Positions 1-7,505 of a stretch of DNA of 11,033 nt are shown one piece after another; the first letter of the stretch is position 1, and each line of letters starts with the position of its first letter. This stretch comes from Lachnospiraceae bacterium (GTDB lineage Bacteria; Bacillota; Clostridia; Lachnospirales; Lachnospiraceae). The notes beneath the pieces were generated by a model. It saw only the letters and a list, made by a program, of their open reading frames with translations, made no database searches and had not been told where the DNA came from. The stretch covers positions 1 to 11,033 of the forward strand of contig CAADSM010000156.1 of the NCBI GenBank assembly GCA_900751785.1, read 5' to 3'. A program made the position numbers and the translations under genes.

Positions 1-80
1 AAAAGGGAGGTCAATGCTCTTTTTATTTGCAAACCTGCGAAAAATCAAGGTAAAACGTAACTTTTACAACAAAAAACGAA

Positions 81-98
81 GGTAGTTTTGACACTACC
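81..98 (+). promoter_or_regulatory. Inverted repeat in the ribonucleotide reductase leader
   Basis: GGTAGT (81-86) and ACTACC (93-98) form a perfect 6-bp inverted repeat with a 6-nt loop, 25 bp before the nrdJ start. It could be an operator or an mRNA hairpin. There is no T-tract after it, so it is not a terminator. It does not match the NrdR box I know, and the 122 bases available show no recognisable cobalamin riboswitch core. Confidence 0.35.
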
Positions 99-122
99 AA
101 AAATTGAAAAGAGGGAAAGGAA

Positions 123-2414
123 ATGAAAGTTGAAGAATGGCTGGGCGAGGACAATCAGCTCGGAACAGACATATGGATGAAAAAATACTGCAATGACGGG
201 GAGAGCTTCGACGAGTGGATCGCCCGTATCAGCGGGGGGAACGAAGAGATCGCCGAATATATCCGGCAGAAAAAATTCCTGTTCGGTGGCAGGATACTCT
301 CGAACAGGGGCCTGGATCAGCAGGGGCGGAAAGTGACCTACTCCAACTGCTATGTAATCGATCCGCCGGAGGATAATATTGAGAGTATCTTTGACTGTGC
401 AAAAAAGCTGGCGCGCACTTACAGCTACGGCGGCGGATGCGGCGTGGACATCTCAAAGCTGAGCCCGCGCGGCGCGAAGATCAATAATGCGGCAAAGGAG
501 ACGAGCGGTTCGGTTTCTTTTATGGAGCTCTATTCCCTGGTGACGGCCCTGATCGGACAGAACGGAAGAAGAGGCGCGCTGATGATCTCCATCGACTGTT
601 CCCACCCGGATGTGGAAGAGTTCATTGATCTGAAGACAGATCTTGAAAAGGTGACGAAGGCAAATATTTCTGTGCGGCTTCATGAGGATTTTATGGAAGC
701 GGTCAAGCAGAACGAAGAGTATCTGCTCCATTACCAGAGGGAGGCTACGGGAGAGGTCATCGAGCGCAGCGTGAATGCGCGCGGGCTCTTCAGGCGGATT
801 GCAGAGACGAACTGGGACTATGCTGAGCCGGGCGCACTGTTCTGGGACAGGATCGAAGGATGGAACCTCCTGAGTAATACAGAAGAGTTCTCCTATGCGG
901 GAGTGAACCCCTGTGCGGAGGAGCCTCTGCCGGCAGGCGGAAGCTGCCTGCTTGGAAGCATCAACCTTTCCGAGTTCGTACAGAATCCGTTTACCGACCA
1001 TGCGGAGTTCGATTTCGAAGGGCTGAAGCACTGTGTGGATGTGTCCGTGCGCGCGCTGAACGAAGTGCTGGAGGAAGGCCTTCCCCTTCATCCGCTCCAG
1101 GAGCAGCGGGAGAGCGTGGCGAAGTGGAGACAGATCGGGCTCGGTATTATGGGACTGGCAGACTGCCTGATCAAGCTCGGGCTGACCTACGGGGAAGAGG
1201 ACGCTGTGGAGATGTGCGACAACATCGGATTCGCCATGGCGGATTCTGCGATCGCGGCATCAGCGGTGCTGGCAAAGGAGAAAGGGGCGTTTGAAGCCTG
1301 CAATATAGAGGAAATCATGTCCACTCCTTATTTTGCCGCCAATACAACGGAGAAGACAAGAGAGCTGGTCCGCAAATACGGGCTGAGGAACTCTCAGCTG
1401 CTTACTATAGCGCCGACGGGAACTCTTTCTACTATGCTGGGGATCTCCGGCGGGATCGAGCCTGTCTACGCGAATTATTATGAACGCAAGACCGAGTCTC
1501 TTCACGGCACGGATGTATACTACAAAGTCTACACGAAAATTGTGGAGAACTATATGAAGCAGCATGGACTGAAGAGCGACGCAGAGCTGCCGGACTATTT
1601 TGTGACTGCCATGACTCTGGATTACCGCCAGCGGATCGACATGCAGTCTGTATGGCAGACGCATATCGATGCTTCCATCAGTTCGACTGTGAACGTGCCG
1701 AACCGGTTTACGGTGGAAGAGACAGAGAATCTGTATATGTACGCATATGAAAAAGGACTGAAGGGCATTACCATTTTCCGCGACGGGTGCAGGCGGATCG
1801 GAATCCTGAACACAAGCGAGAAAAAGGAGACGAAAAAGCTCTCAGCCGGCGAGGGGCTGAAGCGGGGAGAGATTCTTCTCGTGACCGACGACGTGGTAGG
1901 AAAGAAGAGAAAACTGACTACGGGGTGCGGAAGCCTGCACTGTATCGCACTGTTTGACCCGCACACAGGAGCTCTGCTCGAGACATACCTGAGTAAGGTG
2001 TCTACCGGCGGCTGCAATAACTTCATGGTCGGGCTGTCGCGTATGATCTCGATCAGCGCAAGAGGCGGCATCGATATCGAGACGATCGTAGACCAGCTTA
2101 ATTCCAGTGGGTCCTGTCCGTCCTATACGGCGAGAAGAGTGTCAAGGAAAGATACGAGCAAGGGAGCGTGCTGTCCGATGGCGGTCGGAAACGCCCTGAT
2201 GGATATGTATAATGAGATGCAGGCGGAGCTTGCGGAAAAAGGCGGAGACGACAGAACGAAATCTGTCGGCAGGACGGAGAAGGCGCCGAAGCCGAAGGCA
2301 GTGACCGCTGAGGCGGAGACGGACAGGATGTACTGCCCTGAGTGCGGCGAACCGCTGGTGTTTGAGGAGGGCTGCAATATCTGTAAATGCTGCGGATGGA
2401 GCAAATGCCACTAA
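123..2414 (+). CDS. nrdJ: Adenosylcobalamin-dependent (class II) ribonucleotide reductase
   Basis: Cytoplasmic enzyme that reduces ribonucleotides to deoxyribonucleotides for DNA synthesis, using a B12-derived radical and so needing no oxygen. The 763-residue protein shows the large-subunit fold signatures: C76 in SNCYV as the first redox cysteine, N262-P-C264-A-E266 with the thiyl-radical cysteine and its Asn/Glu partners, C275 as the second redox cysteine, and the phosphate-binding PTGTLS at 431-436. Residues about 600-690 form a TSCPD-type domain. The tail holds a cysteine cluster (C738, C741, C751, C754, C756, C757, C762), which in this family re-reduces the active site and may bind zinc. 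No N-terminal ATP-cone is visible, because the conserved core starts within about 50 residues. The start is supported by a purine-rich Shine-Dalgarno stretch at 111-120. No separate radical-generating subunit gene is adjacent, which fits class II. Family assignment is firm; class II rather than class I rests on overall similarity. Confidence 0.96.
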   Translation: MKVEEWLGEDNQLGTDIWMKKYCNDGESFDEWIARISGGNEEIAEYIRQKKFLFGGRILSNRGLDQQGRKVTYSNCYVIDPPEDNIESIFDCAKKLARTYSYGGGCGVDISKLSPRGAKINNAAKETSGSVSFMELYSLVTALIGQNGRRGALMISIDCSHPDVEEFIDLKTDLEKVTKANISVRLHEDFMEAVKQNEEYLLHYQREATGEVIERSVNARGLFRRIAETNWDYAEPGALFWDRIEGWNLLSNTEEFSYAGVNPCAEEPLPAGGSCLLGSINLSEFVQNPFTDHAEFDFEGLKHCVDVSVRALNEVLEEGLPLHPLQEQRESVAKWRQIGLGIMGLADCLIKLGLTYGEEDAVEMCDNIGFAMADSAIAASAVLAKEKGAFEACNIEEIMSTPYFAANTTEKTRELVRKYGLRNSQLLTIAPTGTLSTMLGISGGIEPVYANYYERKTESLHGTDVYYKVYTKIVENYMKQHGLKSDAELPDYFVTAMTLDYRQRIDMQSVWQTHIDASISSTVNVPNRFTVEETENLYMYAYEKGLKGITIFRDGCRRIGILNTSEKKETKKLSAGEGLKRGEILLVTDDVVGKKRKLTTGCGSLHCIALFDPHTGALLETYLSKVSTGGCNNFMVGLSRMISISARGGIDIETIVDQLNSSGSCPSYTARRVSRKDTSKGACCPMAVGNALMDMYNEMQAELAEKGGDDRTKSVGRTEKAPKPKAVTAEAETDRMYCPECGEPLVFEEGCNICKCCGWSKCH

Positions 2415-2499
2415 TCTCTTCCTTTTGGGATATTTTTAAAATGGGAGCGCATAGAGTGAAAGCGGGTGTTATGAAAAAGTAATAAAGGGGGATGAGATC

Positions 2500-2507
2500 A
2501 GGAGAGG
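2500..2507 (+). promoter_or_regulatory. Ribosome binding site before the C39 signal-peptide start
   Basis: AGGAGAGG ends 10 nt before the ATG at 2518. It marks the real translation start of the C39 peptidase gene, because the GTG at 2609 that opens the catalytic-domain frame has no Shine-Dalgarno sequence. Confidence 0.65.
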
Positions 2508-2517
2508 TATTCGGTCA

Positions 2518-2697
2518 ATGAATGGAAGGATAAACATACAGAAGAGGGGAAACATGGTCCTTGTTGCAGCACTGTTTTTCATGCTGGTGATCACGGAAGC
2601 GGCAAAGGGTGAGCTGCCCGCGCAGAAAGCAGCAGAGGAAAGCGCGGGAAGCGGGGCGGATATGTCGGCAGATGCCGGAACTGCCGACCGGATGTGA
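2518..2697 (+). pseudogene. 5' signal-peptide fragment of frameshifted C39 peptidase gene
   Basis: From ATG 2518 a 59-codon frame encodes a basic start (MNGRINIQKRGN), a hydrophobic core of about 14 residues (MVLVAALFFMLVIT) and a Ala/Ser/Glu-rich linker, then ends at TGA 2695-2697. This is the export signal or membrane anchor expected in front of the C39 domain, but the domain lies one frame over. Dropping a single base, most simply one G of the GGGG run at 2653-2656, would join the linker to RQMPELPTGCE and restore one protein of about 240 residues. I infer that this and the next entry are a single gene, broken by mutation or by a base-call error. Confidence 0.75.
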
Positions 2698-3241
2698 GAT
2701 CACGGCGCTGACTATGGCGCTCAATTACTATGGATTCGCAGCTGATAAGACAGTGATGGCGGCAGAGTACCTTCCTACGGCAGGGATGGGACTTTATTAC
2801 GGCGCAGATGGCAGACTGTACGGGACAGATCTGAACGAGTATTTTATAGGAGATCCTTTTACCGAGGATGGTGTGATCTGTGGGACAGGAGCGATCGTGA
2901 CGGCGGCGGACGCCTATCTGGAGGCTGCCGGGAGCAGCCTGCGGGCGGAGGATCTCACCGGGACTGATCCGGAAGAGTTGTACCGCCTGGTGAGCGAGGA
3001 TCAGCCGGTGGTCGTGTGGGTGACGATATCCATGGCGGACCGGGGAGAGACAGAAGGCTGGTATACAGAGGATGGCGAGGATGTGGACTGGAGCCACAAT
3101 GACCATGGAGCAGTGCTGATCGGATATTCCGGCACAACTGTGACCATCGCGGATCCGATCTCCGGGCAGATCGAGTATGACAGGCAGCAGTTCGAGGAAG
3201 TGTTTGCGGACAGAGGAAATCGGTGTGTGGTGATCGGATAA
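2609..3241 (+). CDS. C39-like cysteine peptidase domain (Peptidase_C39_2), 5' end out of frame
   Basis: The frame carries the papain-like fold of the Peptidase_C39_2 family, related to bacteriocin-leader peptidases but usually found in exported proteins of unknown substrate in Clostridia. Counting from GTG 2609, the motif PELPTGCEITALTMALNYYG has the catalytic C29, WSHNDHGAVLIGY has the catalytic H166, and IADPISG has the third residue D182. Residues 1-20 (basic, MSCPRRKQQRKAREAG) are probably not real protein, since they are the linker of the signal-peptide fragment read in the wrong frame. The catalytic core itself is intact, which suggests a recent lesion or a sequence error rather than long decay. 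It lies 103 nt after nrdJ with no terminator between, so it may be co-transcribed, but no functional link to the reductase is known to me. Confidence 0.82.
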   Translation: MSCPRRKQQRKAREAGRICRQMPELPTGCEITALTMALNYYGFAADKTVMAAEYLPTAGMGLYYGADGRLYGTDLNEYFIGDPFTEDGVICGTGAIVTAADAYLEAAGSSLRAEDLTGTDPEELYRLVSEDQPVVVWVTISMADRGETEGWYTEDGEDVDWSHNDHGAVLIGYSGTTVTIADPISGQIEYDRQQFEEVFADRGNRCVVIG

Positions 3242-3284
3242 GGGCTTCTGTACGGCGAATATAAATCTTGTTCTGAAAAACAGC

Positions 3285-3332
3285 AAGGGTATCCTGAAGT
3301 GACATGGCACAGACTTCAGGATACCTTTTTTT
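3285..3332 (+). terminator. Strong intrinsic terminator after the C39 gene
   Basis: GGTATCCTGAAGT (3288-3300) pairs perfectly with ACTTCAGGATACC (3313-3325) around a 12-nt loop, and the stem can extend by A-T and G-T pairs at its base. It is followed directly by seven Ts (3326-3332). This ends the plus-strand unit before the convergent operon. Confidence 0.92.
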
Positions 3333-3361
3333 CTATTTTAGGAGTTGTAGTAAGTTGTCGT

Positions 3362-3400
3362 TATAAAACTGCCGCAGGCCGCAAGGGCTTAAAAGCGGCA
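3362..3400 (-). terminator. Probable terminator of the catabolic operon
   Basis: On the minus strand, just after the arcC stop, TGCCGC (3400-3395) can pair with GCGGCA (3375-3370), with an alternative inner GCGGC offering a shorter loop. This is followed by GTTTTAT. The GC-rich stem is convincing but the T-tract is only four bases, so it is a moderate-strength candidate. With the plus-strand terminator it fills the 167-bp convergent gap. Confidence 0.5.
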
Positions 3401-3408
3401 TAGATAGC

Positions 3409-4353
3409 TTACAGATGGATCCGTGTACCGGTCTTTCCGAGGATTCCGTCCTTTGCCTTCTCGAGCAGGGTGATGAGCGCCTGCCTGCCAGGCTTGGACT
3501 CTGCGAAATCAACAGCGGCCTGTACCTTCGGAAGCATAGATCCGGGGGCAAAGTGTCCCTCAGCGATATACTGTTTCGCCTCATCCACTGTGATGTCGTC
3601 CAGCCATTTCTCGTCCGGCCTGCCGTAATTGATAGCAGCCTTTTCCACTGCGGTCAGGATGATCAGGAAATCTGCATCCAGTTCTTTCGCCAGCAGGCAG
3701 CTCGCGAAGTCCTTGTCAATGACCGCGCTGGCGCCTTTCAAGTGATTTCCCTGGCGCGTGACCGGGATACCGCCGCCGCCGCATGCGATGACGAGATCGC
3801 CGGAGTCGACCATCGTGCGGATTGTTCCGATCTCAATGATCTCCTGCGGCTTCGGGGAAGCGACCACACGGCGGTAGCCGCGTCCTGCATCCTCTTTCAT
3901 AATGTAATCATACTTCTCAGCCATCATGTCAGCCTGTTCCTTTGTCATGAACCGGCCGATGGGCTTGGAAGGATGGAAGAACGCCGGGTCGTCTGCATCC
4001 ACGCGGACCTGGGTGATCATGGTCGCTACAGGGATATCTGTAATGTCTCTGTTGAGGAGCTCTTCTCTGAGCGCATTCTGCAGGTCGTAGCCGATGTATG
4101 CCTGGCTCATTGCCACACAGACAGACAGCGGCGTGTTGGGCTGCTGGGGATCCTCATGTGTAAGGGCGATCATGGCATTGTTCACCATGCCGACCTGGGG
4201 GCCGTTGCCATGTGCGACGACGACCTCGCAGCCCTCCTGGATCAGGTCAACGATCGCGCGGGAGGTGATCTTTACGGCTTTCATCTGTTCCGGCAGGGTA
4301 TTGCCGAGGGCGTTTCCGCCCAGGGCAATAACGATACGTTTTTTCTTTTCCAT
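3409..4353 (-). CDS. arcC: Carbamate kinase
   Basis: Catalyses the reversible reaction carbamoyl phosphate + ADP to carbamate + ATP. In catabolic operons it runs towards ATP, giving substrate-level phosphorylation, CO2 and ammonia. The 314-residue length is normal for the family. The amino-acid-kinase fold is evident: IALGGNALG near the N-terminus (phosphate-binding glycines), VVAHGNGPQVG at about 44-54, PSKPIGRFM, ACGGGGIPV at about 190-198, and the closing GTRIHL. ATG 4353 is preceded by AGGAGG (4360-4365) at 6 nt. It is the last gene of the operon, 16 bp after ridA. No arginine deiminase or ornithine carbamoyltransferase gene is present; the carbamoyl phosphate source in the operon is the YgeW-type transferase. 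By context it corresponds to E. coli YqeA rather than to an arginine-deiminase-pathway ArcC. Confidence 0.97.
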   Translation of the reverse strand: MEKKKRIVIALGGNALGNTLPEQMKAVKITSRAIVDLIQEGCEVVVAHGNGPQVGMVNNAMIALTHEDPQQPNTPLSVCVAMSQAYIGYDLQNALREELLNRDITDIPVATMITQVRVDADDPAFFHPSKPIGRFMTKEQADMMAEKYDYIMKEDAGRGYRRVVASPKPQEIIEIGTIRTMVDSGDLVIACGGGGIPVTRQGNHLKGASAVIDKDFASCLLAKELDADFLIILTAVEKAAINYGRPDEKWLDDITVDEAKQYIAEGHFAPGSMLPKVQAAVDFAESKPGRQALITLLEKAKDGILGKTGTRIHL

Positions 4354-4369
4354 AACCTGCCTCCTGTGA

Positions 4370-4753
4370 TCAGTCCTCTTTTACAGAAGCGATCGTCTCC
4401 ACCTCGCAGAGAACTCCCTTTGGAAGCGCTTTGACTGCAACGCAGGAGCGCGCCGGATTTCCTGTGAAGTATTTTGCGTACACTTCGTTAAACGCTGCGA
4501 AATCGGCCATATCTGCAAGGAAGCAGGTTGTCTTTACGACATCTGTGAAGGATGCGCCCTGGCTCTCCAGGAGAGCGCCCACGTTCTTCATGACCTGTTC
4601 AGCCTGCTCTGTAATGTCAGACCCTACAACGTCACCTGTCTCAGGGGAGAGCGGGATCTGTCCTGAGAAGAATGCGATCCCGTTCAGGACGATGCCCTGT
4701 GAGTACGGTCCGATTGCTGCCGGTGCGTTTTTTGTTTCAACATATTTTAACAT
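4370..4753 (-). CDS. ridA: RidA-family reactive enamine/imine deaminase
   Basis: RidA proteins (YjgF/YER057c/UK114) are small cytoplasmic trimers that hydrolyse reactive enamines and imines such as 2-aminoacrylate to the keto acid plus ammonia, protecting PLP enzymes. The 127-residue protein has the family landmarks: AIGPYSQG at 13-20, FFSGQIPL at 28-35, and [15 protein letters not shown] at 99-113. R102 and E117 sit 15 residues apart, as do the R105/E120 pair of E. coli RidA. This arginine marks the true deaminase subgroup. AGGAGGT (4763-4769) precedes ATG 4753 by 9 nt. It lies between ygeW and arcC, 39 and 16 bp away. Its presence beside a 2-aminoacrylate-forming lyase (ygeX) gives it an obvious local job, although that pairing is inferred. 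Confidence 0.95.
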   Translation of the reverse strand: MLKYVETKNAPAAIGPYSQGIVLNGIAFFSGQIPLSPETGDVVGSDITEQAEQVMKNVGALLESQGASFTDVVKTTCFLADMADFAAFNEVYAKYFTGNPARSCVAVKALPKGVLCEVETIASVKED

Positions 4754-4792
4754 TGTTCTGTTACCTCCTGATGATCTTTGCTCTGTATTGAT

Positions 4793-5986
4793 CTACTCGA
4801 ATACTCTCGGTGTTGCTTTCTCTTCCAGTTTCTTGAGGATATCAGCCGGATCAGCGAACTTCGCGAGGAAGATCATCGCCGCGATGATATACGGCTTGTA
4901 GCTTGCCTCCTTGTAGAGCGGGTCTCTGTAGCGGTCGAATACGCTTGCGTCGACCTCGCCTTCCTCACAGCTCACGCCTGTGATATCAGCCGGCAGACAG
5001 TGCAGGTAGAGCGCCTTGCCGTCTTTTGTCGTCGCCATGAGTTCCTCTGTGCACGCCCAGTCTTTGTGCTGTGCGTTCTGTGCGAGCAGCTCTTTCTCCA
5101 GCTCTTTGATGCCCTCGAAGTCTCCGTTCCCGTACAGCTCTGTACGTTTCTCCATTGCGGCGAACGGAGCCCAGCTCTTCGGATATACGATATCAGCATC
5201 CTTGAATGCCTCTGCCATATTGTTTGTCTTTGTGAATGAACCGCCGGATTTTTTTGCATTCTCGGCAGCAACAGCCTCAACCTCCGGGAATACCTCGTAT
5301 CCTTCCGGATGAGCAAGCACAACGTCCATTCCGAAACGTGTCATCAGGCCGATGATTCCCTGTGGAACAGAGAGCGGTTTGCCGTAGGAAGGAGAGTAAG
5401 CCCATGACATTGCGATCTTCTTTCCTTTCAGATTCTCGACTCCGCCGAACTCATGGATGATGTGGAGCATGTCCGCCATCGCCTGGGTCGGGTGGTCGAT
5501 GTCACACTGCAGGTTTACAAGCGTCGGCTTCTGCTCGAGGATGCCATCCTTGTTTCCCTGTGTCACGGCGTCTACGACTTCATGCATATAAGCGTTTCCT
5601 TTGCCGATGTACATGTCGTCGCGGATTCCGATGACGTCAGCCATGAAGGAGATCATGTTTGCTGTCTCGCGTACTGTCTCGCCGTGCGCTACCTGGGATT
5701 TGCCCTCATCCAGATCCTGGACCTCAAGGCCGAGCATATTGCAGGCAGAAGCGAAGGAGAAGCGGGTGCGCGTGGAGTTGTCGCGGAACAGAGAGATTCC
5801 GAGACCGCTCTCGAATACTTTTGTGGAAATGTTGTTCTCGCGCATGTAGCGGAGTGCATCCGCGATCGTGAAGACCGCCTCGATCTCGTCGTCTGTCTTC
5901 TCCCATGTCAGGAAGAAGTCGCCGTTGTACATATCCTTAAAGTTCAGTGCGTTCAGCTTATCGATGTAATCCTGTAAAGTTTTCAT
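4793..5986 (-). CDS. ygeW: YgeW-type knotted carbamoyltransferase
   Basis: Member of the aspartate/ornithine carbamoyltransferase superfamily, in the knotted YgeW group. These enzymes exchange a carbamoyl group between phosphate and an amino compound; structural work on E. coli YgeW did not settle its substrate. From ATG 5986 the protein has 397 residues, close to E. coli YgeW (396). Seen: carbamoyl-phosphate motif S71-T-R-T74 in FRDNSTRTRFSFAS, H165-P-T-Q168, and H329-C-L-P332. An in-frame ATG at 6010 would add eight residues, but those codons contain the ribosome binding site, so 5986 is preferred. The gene sits 85 bp after ygeY and 39 bp before ridA. With arcC downstream, the likely direction is release of carbamoyl phosphate from a ureido compound such as a carbamoylated diaminopropionate. 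That substrate is inference from the ygeX neighbour. Confidence 0.94.
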   Translation of the reverse strand: MKTLQDYIDKLNALNFKDMYNGDFFLTWEKTDDEIEAVFTIADALRYMRENNISTKVFESGLGISLFRDNSTRTRFSFASACNMLGLEVQDLDEGKSQVAHGETVRETANMISFMADVIGIRDDMYIGKGNAYMHEVVDAVTQGNKDGILEQKPTLVNLQCDIDHPTQAMADMLHIIHEFGGVENLKGKKIAMSWAYSPSYGKPLSVPQGIIGLMTRFGMDVVLAHPEGYEVFPEVEAVAAENAKKSGGSFTKTNNMAEAFKDADIVYPKSWAPFAAMEKRTELYGNGDFEGIKELEKELLAQNAQHKDWACTEELMATTKDGKALYLHCLPADITGVSCEEGEVDASVFDRYRDPLYKEASYKPYIIAAMIFLAKFADPADILKKLEEKATPRVFE

Positions 5987-5994
5987 TTTGTTTA

Positions 5995-6001
5995 TCCTCC
6001 T
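5995..6001 (-). promoter_or_regulatory. Ribosome binding site that fixes the ygeW start
   Basis: AGGAGGA on the minus strand lies 8 nt before ATG 5986. The upstream in-frame ATG at 6010 would place this sequence inside the coding region and has no comparable site of its own. Confidence 0.85.
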
Positions 6002-6031
6002 AAAATCCAAATCTAAAAGTTTTGCATGATG

Positions 6032-6049
6032 AACGGATGGGAATCCGTT
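6032..6049 (-). other. Intercistronic hairpin between ygeY and ygeW
   Basis: A perfect 7-bp inverted repeat, AACGGAT (minus 6049-6043) and ATCCGTT (6038-6032), with a 4-nt loop, lies inside the 85-bp gap. No T-tract follows directly. It may mark an mRNA processing or stability element. Confidence 0.5.
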
Positions 6050-6071
6050 TCTGTGTCTTCAAAATCAGAAT

Positions 6072-7382
6072 TTATTCGCAGTAGCAGTTCGGCAGCGCTG
6101 CATATACAGCCGCACATGTCACCAGATCCTGTTTCCATGTCTTCTCGTTCGGCGCGTGAGCCTGTGCCTCAGCACCCGGTCCGAATCCGATGCAGGGGAT
6201 CCCGTTTCTTCCCATGATGGACACGCCGTTTGTGGAGAAGGTCCACTTGTCTGTCAGCGGACGGCTCTGACGCATCTCAAGTGTCTCCTCAGCGCCGATC
6301 CTCTTGTCGCCGTAAAGTGAGGTGTAAGCCTTCTCAAGCGCCTTCGTAACCTTGTGATCCTTCGGGATCGCCCAGGTCGGGAAGTAACACTCGATCTCGT
6401 AAACACATCCTGTGTAGGACGGGCGGTCGTAGTTGTACATGGAAACTACCACATCGTCGCCGTATTTCTGTACGCTCGGAAGCGCGCGGATCTCGTCGAG
6501 GCAGCTCTCCCATGTCTCGCCGAATGTCATGCGGCGGTCAAGGGATACCGCGCAGGAGTCTGCAACCGCGCAGCGGCTCGGTGATGTGTAGAAGATCTGT
6601 GATACGGTCACTGTGCCGCGGCCGAGGAAGCGTGCCTCCTCCCAGTCCGGGTTGTACTTCGGGTTCAGCATCTTGACAAGACCTTTGATCTCTGTCTCGT
6701 CAGCGTCGTCGTTTTCGTTGAGGGCGCGTACATCCTGGAGGATGTCAGCCATCTTGTAGATCGCGTTGTCGCCGCGCTCCGGAGCGGAGCCGTGGCAGGA
6801 TACGCCTTTGACGTCGATGCGGATCTCCATGCGTCCTCTCTGTCCGCGGTAGATGCCGCCGTCTGTGGGCTCTGTAGAAACAACAAATTCCGGACGGATC
6901 TTATCCTCATTGATGATGTACTGCCAGCAGAGGCCGTCGCAGTCTTCTTCCTGGACGGTTCCGACTACCATGATCCTGCATCCTTCCGGGATCAGGTCGA
7001 GATCCTTCATGATCCTTGCGCCGTAGACTGCAGATACGAGGCCGCCGCACTGGTCGGACACACCGCGTCCTCCGATCTCGGTTTCATTTTCGTATCCCTC
7101 GTACGGATCGAAAGTCCAGTTGTCGATATTTCCGATTCCTACGGTGTCGATATGTGCATCGTAGGCGATGATCCTGTCGCCTGTTCCCATGTAGCCGATC
7201 ACATTTCCCTGAGGATCGATCACGACTTCGTCAAAATCGAGCTTCTTCATCTCTGCGGCGATGGTGTCAATGTGAGCCTTCTCATCGCAGCTCTCGCCCG
7301 GATTCTTTACGATGGCGCGCAGGAATGCGGTCATGTCTTTTTCATAGTTCTGTGCAGCTTCTTTGATCTGATTCAGGTCCAT
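6072..7382 (-). CDS. ygeY: YgeY-type M20 metallohydrolase (selenium-metabolism-linked family)
   Basis: M20-family di-zinc amidohydrolase/peptidase of the YgeY group, which phylogenetically accompanies selenium-dependent molybdenum hydroxylases. Probable role: hydrolysis of an amide or ureido bond in the ring-opened purine pathway. The substrate is not established from sequence. In the 436-residue protein the metal-ligand pattern is complete: [10 protein letters not shown] with H77 and catalytic D79, [10 protein letters not shown] with bridging D110, VQEEDCD with E145/E146, STEPTD with E171, and QAHAPNE with H409. [12 protein letters not shown] (193-204, H197) belongs to the dimerisation domain that inserts in M20 enzymes. 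No in-frame TGA is present, so it is not itself a selenoprotein. ATG 7382 has AAAGGAG 11 nt upstream. It is third in the operon, 123 bp after ygeX, a gap that contains a hairpin. Confidence 0.94.
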   Translation of the reverse strand: MDLNQIKEAAQNYEKDMTAFLRAIVKNPGESCDEKAHIDTIAAEMKKLDFDEVVIDPQGNVIGYMGTGDRIIAYDAHIDTVGIGNIDNWTFDPYEGYENETEIGGRGVSDQCGGLVSAVYGARIMKDLDLIPEGCRIMVVGTVQEEDCDGLCWQYIINEDKIRPEFVVSTEPTDGGIYRGQRGRMEIRIDVKGVSCHGSAPERGDNAIYKMADILQDVRALNENDDADETEIKGLVKMLNPKYNPDWEEARFLGRGTVTVSQIFYTSPSRCAVADSCAVSLDRRMTFGETWESCLDEIRALPSVQKYGDDVVVSMYNYDRPSYTGCVYEIECYFPTWAIPKDHKVTKALEKAYTSLYGDKRIGAEETLEMRQSRPLTDKWTFSTNGVSIMGRNGIPCIGFGPGAEAQAHAPNEKTWKQDLVTCAAVYAALPNCYCE

Positions 7383-7428
7383 AGTTATTCATTCTCCTTT
7401 TCTTGAAAATCTTATGTGCATAGTTTCC

Positions 7429-7461
7429 TCAGGCGCCGGGACGCGGATCCGGGCTGCCTGA
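7429..7461 (-). other. Intercistronic hairpin between ygeX and ygeY
   Basis: On the minus strand TCAGGC (7461-7456) pairs with GCCTGA (7434-7429), and the GC-rich loop (including the palindrome CGGATCCG) can pair further. No T-run follows, so it is not a terminator. Hairpins of this kind between genes often protect or process segments of operon mRNA, which would allow ygeX to be expressed at a level different from ygeY. Confidence 0.5.
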
Positions 7462-7505
7462 ACAGATAAGGTTGAACAGTTTCGTATTTATAAGGAAATG
7501 GCAGG

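Noticed and set aside
1..28. Terminator of an upstream gene at the left edge
   Set aside because: AAAAGGGAG and CTCTTTTT can pair only with two G-T pairs and a mostly A-T stem. This is too weak to call, and the upstream gene is not in view.
20..98. c-di-GMP or cobalamin riboswitch in the nrdJ leader
   Set aside because: Phrases such as GCAAACC and a GAAA loop look vaguely similar to a c-di-GMP-I aptamer, but the GACGCAAAGCC segment and paired helices are missing. No B12 box is seen either.
91..122. TTGACA at 89-94 as a -35 box for nrdJ
   Set aside because: No -10-like hexamer lies 16-18 bp downstream; that region is the purine-rich ribosome binding site.
3415..4434. Long plus-strand open frame (339 codons) opposite arcC
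   Set aside because: It is fully antisense to a clear carbamate kinase, has no recognisable domain and no good ribosome binding site. It is a by-product of GC-rich codon use. The same applies to the other long antisense frames opposite ygeW, ygeY, ygeX, nrdJ and ssnA (for example 9865-10647 on minus).
5987..6010. Longer start (ATG 6010) for ygeW
   Set aside because: The eight added codons contain the AGGAGG ribosome binding site for ATG 5986, and the shorter protein matches the known family length.
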